Positions 14,544 through 17,544 of a stretch of DNA of 17,544 nucleotides are shown piece after piece. How positions within the stretch are numbered: position 1 is the stretch's first letter; each line of letters begins with the position of its first letter. Under the pieces are notes generated by a model, which saw only the letters and a list, made by a program, of their open reading frames with translations, searched no databases and had not been told where the DNA came from. The position numbers and the translations under genes are program-made. Source of the stretch: Streptosporangiaceae bacterium (GTDB taxonomy: Bacteria > Actinomycetota > Actinomycetes > Streptosporangiales > Streptosporangiaceae); contig JASHOI010000018.1 of assembly GCA_030041195.1 (NCBI GenBank), positions 1-17,544 of the forward strand. Direction: 5' to 3'.

Positions 14544-16334
14544 TCAGGTCGGCCGGAGTTCGGCGTCCTCGAGCGGGCCGTGAAGAGGGATGGGGAGGTG
14601 GGAGGCGGGCACCGGGACGATGTGCACCTCGGACCGGGCGTGCCGGATCAGCTGGCTGGTCAGGCTGGCATCGAAGAGCCCTGCGGACGCGCCGTCCGTG
14701 GGCGAGCCGATGATGATCATGCGGGCACTGCGGCCGGCGGCGAAGTCGGCGATCCGCTGACCGCTGCCGCCGTGATCGCCGACGACGCGCAGCACATGCC
14801 CGTTCGCCGCGATCCCAGCCGAGCGCAGCCGGCCCACGGTCTCAGCCATGATCGTCCTGGCCGCGTCGGCGGTCTCCGCGTCGACCACCTGGTCGCCGAC
14901 GACGTCGGTCTCCAGGACGTGCAGCACCTCGATCGGCGCGTCCAGCACCCGGCCCAGGCCGATCGCCGCGTCGGTCACCGCGGCCGCACCCGGGCCGGCG
15001 CCGACGGCCACCACGATCGGTGCTGGTCCGGCCTCGGTCAGGGCATCGGGGGCGCCCGGGGTGGCTGCGGTGCCGGGGGCGCCCGGGGTGGCCGGCTCGC
15101 CGGTCCCGGCGGCGCCGGTCTCCTCGGCGAGCTTGCGCTCCGCCTGGGTCAGCAGCGAGTGGCCGGTGGACAGGATCACGATCGCCACGACGACCGTCGC
15201 GGCACCCAGGTAGAACGGGACGTGCACGTTGAACGCGGCGGCGAGCCGCGCGGCGCAGTACGGGGCCAGGCCGCCGCCGATGAACCGCACGAAGCCGTAG
15301 GAGGCGGACGCGATCGGGCGCTCGACGGGGGAGACGAGCATTACCGACTGTGTGGTGAGCGTGTTGTTCAGCCCGACGAACGCGCCGGAGACGATCACCG
15401 CGACGATGAGCGTGATCTGCGACGTCGTGAACGCGGCGATCACGATCAGGTCGAGGGCCAGCAGCGCGAGGTTCACGTAGAGGGATTTCGGCGTGCCGAA
15501 GCGCCGCTGCGCGCGCGGCGCGACGAACACCGCGAAGATCGCGACGAGGATGCCCCAGCCGGTGAACACGTACCCGAGTTCGTGGATGCCCAGGTGCATC
15601 GGGAACGGCGTGTACGCGAGCAGCGTGAAGAAGCCCCAGTTGTAGCACAGCGCGGTCAGGCTCATCACCAGCAGGCCGCGGTGCTTCAGCGCGCGAAGCG
15701 GCTCGGTGATCGAGGTCTTGCGTTTCGGCTGGGGGGTCTTGTCGACAAACGCGATCGTCGCGATCAGCGAGATCGACATCAGCACGGTGACGCCGAAGAA
15801 CGGGCCGCGCCAGCTGATCCCGCCCAGCTCGCCGCCGACCAGCGGGCCCATCGCGATGCCGATGCCCAGGGCGGTCTCGTACAGGATGATCGCGCCGGCG
15901 AACCCGCCCGATGCGGCGCCAATGATCACCGCGAGCGAGGTGGCGATGAACAGCGCGTTGCCGAGCCCCCACCCAGCGCGGAAGCCGATGATCTCCCCGA
16001 TCGAGTGCGACGCCCCGGCCGCCGCGCTGCCCGCGACGATCAGGATGAGGCCGGCGATCAGGGTCCGCTTGCCGCCGATGCGGCTGGACACCCACCCGGT
16101 GATCAGCATGGCCACCGCGGTCACGACGAGATAGCTGGTGAACAGCAGCTCGACCTCGCTCGGCGAGGCCTTCAGCTGCTTGGACAGCGCGGGCAGGATC
16201 GGGTCCACCAGCCCGATGCCCATGAACGAGACCACGCACGCGAACGCGACAGCGTAGACGGCCTTGGGCTGGCGGAACGGGTTGACCGGTGCGGCGTGAC
16301 CGGCGTCTGCCCGGCCGGTGTGAACCGCGCTCAC
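14544..16334 (-). CDS. MFS (DHA1-type) efflux transporter fused to a C-terminal UspA-like domain
   Basis: This 596-residue protein has twelve predicted membrane helices in residues about 25-392. Motif A is present (GWVSSRIGGKR, 80-90), as is the antiporter motif C (GIGIAMGPLVGG, 157-168), which together indicate a proton-driven drug or metabolite exporter. A Gly/Ala/Pro linker (about 405-436) contains ATPGAP twice. Residues about 439-580 form a universal-stress-protein-like domain with VVAVGAGPGA at the start and VGDHGGSGQRIADFAAGRSARMIIIGSP near the end; the nucleotide-binding G-2x-G-9x-G(S/T) pattern is only partly kept. The UspA part should lie in the cytoplasm and could sense ATP or stress. 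The start is a GTG at 16334 that overlaps the marR stop (GTGA). Substrate unknown. Confidence 0.9.
   Translation of the reverse strand: MSAVHTGRADAGHAAPVNPFRQPKAVYAVAFACVVSFMGIGLVDPILPALSKQLKASPSEVELLFTSYLVVTAVAMLITGWVSSRIGGKRTLIAGLILIVAGSAAAGASHSIGEIIGFRAGWGLGNALFIATSLAVIIGAASGGFAGAIILYETALGIGIAMGPLVGGELGGISWRGPFFGVTVLMSISLIATIAFVDKTPQPKRKTSITEPLRALKHRGLLVMSLTALCYNWGFFTLLAYTPFPMHLGIHELGYVFTGWGILVAIFAVFVAPRAQRRFGTPKSLYVNLALLALDLIVIAAFTTSQITLIVAVIVSGAFVGLNNTLTTQSVMLVSPVERPIASASYGFVRFIGGGLAPYCAARLAAAFNVHVPFYLGAATVVVAIVILSTGHSLLTQAERKLAEETGAAGTGEPATPGAPGTAATPGAPDALTEAGPAPIVVAVGAGPGAAAVTDAAIGLGRVLDAPIEVLHVLETDVVGDQVVDAETADAARTIMAETVGRLRSAGIAANGHVLRVVGDHGGSGQRIADFAAGRSARMIIIGSPTDGASAGLFDASLTSQLIRHARSEVHIVPVPASHLPIPLHGPLEDAELRPT
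15047..15092. repeat. Direct repeat in the MFS-UspA linker
   Basis: The 19-mer CGGGGGCGCCCGGGGTGGC occurs at 15047-15065 and again at 15074-15092, a 27-bp (nine-codon) period. It encodes the duplicated ATPGAP linker segment and looks like a simple slippage duplication inside a flexible interdomain region. Confidence 0.8.
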
Positions 16335-16837
16335 CGGGCCTGGCCCGCGGGGCTGGTCCGAAGCGTCGCGTTCAGGCCCGCTGCGGCGGCCCGGCGCTCG
16401 CTGTCGAGCTCGCGGAGACGATTCATCGCGGGAACGGCTGCCGCCAGCGCCGCCGCCTCGTCCCCGGGGAGCTTGTCGATCAGATCGGCGAACGTCGCGG
16501 CGCCCGCGCGGCGCCGGGCGTGGATGTACTCGATCCCGGCCGGGGTCAGCCCCACGAGCACCACGCGCCTGTCGGCCGGGTCGGGCCGCCGCTCGGCCAG
16601 GCCCGCCTGCTCGAGCCCGGTCACCAGCACGCTCATCGACGGCTGGGTGACCCCCTCGATCACCGCGAGGTCGGTAAGCCGCCGGGCACCGGTCCGGTCC
16701 AGCGTGGCCAGCGTGGAGGCGGCGGTCAGGCTGATCTCCCGCGGCCCGTTCTTGACCGCGAGCGTGACCAGCCCGTAGAGCGCTTCCCCGATCGCGGTCC
16801 GGCTGTCGGCGCTGGCGGCCGACTCTTCATTCGCCAT
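16331..16837 (-). CDS. MarR-family transcriptional regulator of the efflux pump
   Basis: This 168-residue winged-helix protein has its helix-turn-helix at about residues 54-80 (LTDLAVIEGVTQPSMSVLVT). The wing carries the family signature DPADRRVVLVGLTPAG. Flanking helices at both ends form the dimer interface. The length is slightly above the usual 140-150 because of an Ala/Arg-rich C-terminal tail. It is co-transcribed with the MFS-UspA pump (GTGA overlap) and most likely represses it, releasing DNA when a small phenolic or drug-like ligand binds. The ATG at 16837 has no Shine-Dalgarno; TATGCT eight bases upstream suggests a leaderless start. Confidence 0.9.
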   Translation of the reverse strand: MANEESAASADSRTAIGEALYGLVTLAVKNGPREISLTAASTLATLDRTGARRLTDLAVIEGVTQPSMSVLVTGLEQAGLAERRPDPADRRVVLVGLTPAGIEYIHARRRAGAATFADLIDKLPGDEAAALAAAVPAMNRLRELDSERRAAAAGLNATLRTSPAGQAR

Positions 16838-16848
16838 AACCCATAAGC

Positions 16849-16875
16849 ATAGCTCAATCTATATAGTTTTACTAT
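16849..16875 (-). promoter_or_regulatory. A/T-rich promoter island with two abutting inverted repeats (MarR operator)
   Basis: In otherwise very GC-rich DNA, 16843-16876 is strongly A/T-rich. It holds ATAG-N6-CTAT at 16849-16862 and, directly next to it, ATAGT-TTT-ACTAT at 16863-16875. Both lie within 40 bp upstream of the marR start, where a MarR dimer would block transcription. Their spacing suggests two adjacent binding sites or one extended site. This assignment is by position and symmetry. Confidence 0.6.
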
Positions 16876-16926
16876 GTACGGCTCCCCGGGGGGCCGCCGA
16901 CGTCCATGATCGGGTCTACGGGGTAA

Positions 16927-16951
16927 CGCGTCAGGCGTATTCGCTGACGCG
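16927..16951. repeat. 8-bp inverted repeat in the divergent intergenic region
   Basis: CGCGTCAG at 16927-16934 is exactly complementary to 16944-16951, with a 9-nt spacer. It sits midway between marR (minus strand) and the sigma-factor remnant (plus strand). It may be an operator for the plus-strand gene, but no promoter element can be fixed to it. Confidence 0.4.
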
Positions 16952-17039
16952 ATTCCCCGCACTGACAGGATTCCCAGCAGAAGCAACTCGGCCCGTGCCG
17001 CTGTCGTCTTAGCGGTGACGCAGGAGACCGGGAGGTCGC

Positions 17040-17544
17040 ATGGATAGACGGCAGGCGCGAGCCTTCGAAGAGTTCGCCGCCGAGTCCGGGGCTGAGCTGC
17101 TGCGGATCGCGACGTTGCTCACGCCCGACCCGTATACCGCCGAAGACCTGTACCAGGAAACGCTGCAGCGCCTCGCCGCCCGCTGGTCGCGGGTGGACAA
17201 CCCGTAGGCGTTCTGCCGCCGGGTCATGCACAACATCGTCGTCGACCAGGCGCGGGCACAGGCCCGGCAACCGCAGGAGCTGCGCCTGTTCGACACCGGG
17301 GAGAAGAGCGACCCGTGGGCCGCGGATCCCCGCCACTCCATCGAGCTCTGGCCATCCCTGCGCGCCGCGCTGGACAGCCTCATCGTCCGTGACCTGCTGC
17401 GCCGCTACACCGATCAGGTGCGCCCGCCCGCGTCCATCGCGACCGGCGTGCTGGCCGGCCAGCGGCGCCGGGACCGCCGCCGGATCGTCTCGCTCGCGAC
17501 CGCGGGCGCGGCGGTCGGAACCGCGGCGGGCGTGATCGCGTTCG
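17040..17544 (+). pseudogene. Broken SigE-like ECF sigma factor fused to the start of a downstream membrane protein
   Basis: From the ATG at 17040 (GGGAGG at 17030-17035) the frame encodes an ECF sigma region 2 of the actinobacterial SigE-like type: FEEFAAESGAELLRIATLLT, then AEDLYQETLQRLAARWSRVDNP. Codon 56 is TAG (17205-17207), where the family has any residue within NPxAYxRRV; after it the same frame resumes with AFCRRVMHNIVVDQARAQ. Family-like sequence continues to SLRAALDSL (about 17381), which should lead into region 4 (the -35-binding helix-turn-helix). Instead it passes straight into VRDLLRRYTDQVRPPASI, RRRDRRR and a hydrophobic Ala/Gly stretch. That looks like the N-terminus of the membrane or anti-sigma-like protein usually encoded next. 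Region 4 is therefore missing. The frame is open at the window end. A stop plus a deletion makes a functional sigma factor unlikely. Confidence 0.8.

Noticed and set aside
15047..15092. Tandem repeat as CRISPR-like or mobile sequence
   Set aside because: There are only two copies, with a codon-multiple period inside a flexible protein linker; this is coding slippage.
14580..16778. Long plus-strand frame of 732 codons
   Set aside because: It is antisense to the MFS-UspA and MarR genes. The translation is Arg/Asp/His-rich with no fold, as expected from the high GC content of the opposite strand.
17205..17207. Programmed read-through or recoding of the TAG
   Set aside because: No recoding context is visible, and the same gene has also lost region 4, so decay is the simpler explanation.

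Overview
The window is high-GC DNA with strongly GC-biased third codon positions, stop/start overlaps between genes and sparse Shine-Dalgarno sites. Its gene families (group-5-like soluble diiron monooxygenase, LacI/GH16 pair, leaderless-looking promoters, SigE-like ECF sigma) point to a soil actinomycete. I cannot name the genus.

Positions 1-9726 (+ strand) are one operon-like block. It starts inside the large hydroxylase subunit of a propane/acetone-type soluble diiron monooxygenase (prmA/mimA). It continues with the reductase (prmB), small hydroxylase subunit (prmC), coupling protein (prmD), a metal-dependent amidohydrolase, a DUF59/MIP18-family protein, an NAD-dependent zinc alcohol dehydrogenase, a dedicated GroEL-like chaperonin (mimG type) and an Nramp Mn2+/Fe2+ transporter. 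The order up to groEL matches the known prm/mim clusters of Gordonia, Rhodococcus and Mycobacterium. In those, the monooxygenase hydroxylates propane at C2 (or acetone/phenol), the dehydrogenase oxidises the secondary alcohol, and the chaperonin is needed to fold the hydroxylase. The Nramp gene starts on the last base of the groEL stop codon, so the block may carry its own metal supply as well as its own chaperonin. Most junctions are 1-4 nt overlaps. The two wide gaps (prmA/prmB and prmD/amidohydrolase) each hold a long hairpin, and two more hairpins lie in the 5' coding part of the DUF59 gene.

Positions 9739-12404 (- strand) hold a secreted GH16 beta-glucanase with a CBM6-like C-terminal module and, upstream of it, a LacI-family regulator. 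A perfect 14-bp palindrome of LacI-operator type lies in front of the regulator. Positions 12405-12905 are mostly non-coding, with a conspicuous 15-bp inverted repeat and one doubtful small ORF.

Positions 12906-14414 (- strand) hold a VOC-fold protein, an AraC-type regulator and a two-module VOC protein. The two VOC genes share a 55-bp leader (47/55 identical) that contains a likely leaderless promoter and a candidate AraC operator. One copy lies inside the 3' end of the araC gene.

Positions 14544-16837 (- strand) are a MarR regulator translationally coupled to an MFS efflux pump fused to a UspA-type domain. An A/T-rich island with two abutting inverted repeats lies in front of marR. The window ends (17040-17544, + strand) in a broken SigE-like ECF sigma factor. 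It has an in-frame TAG and has lost region 4 by an apparent in-frame deletion that joins it to what looks like the N-terminus of the following membrane protein.
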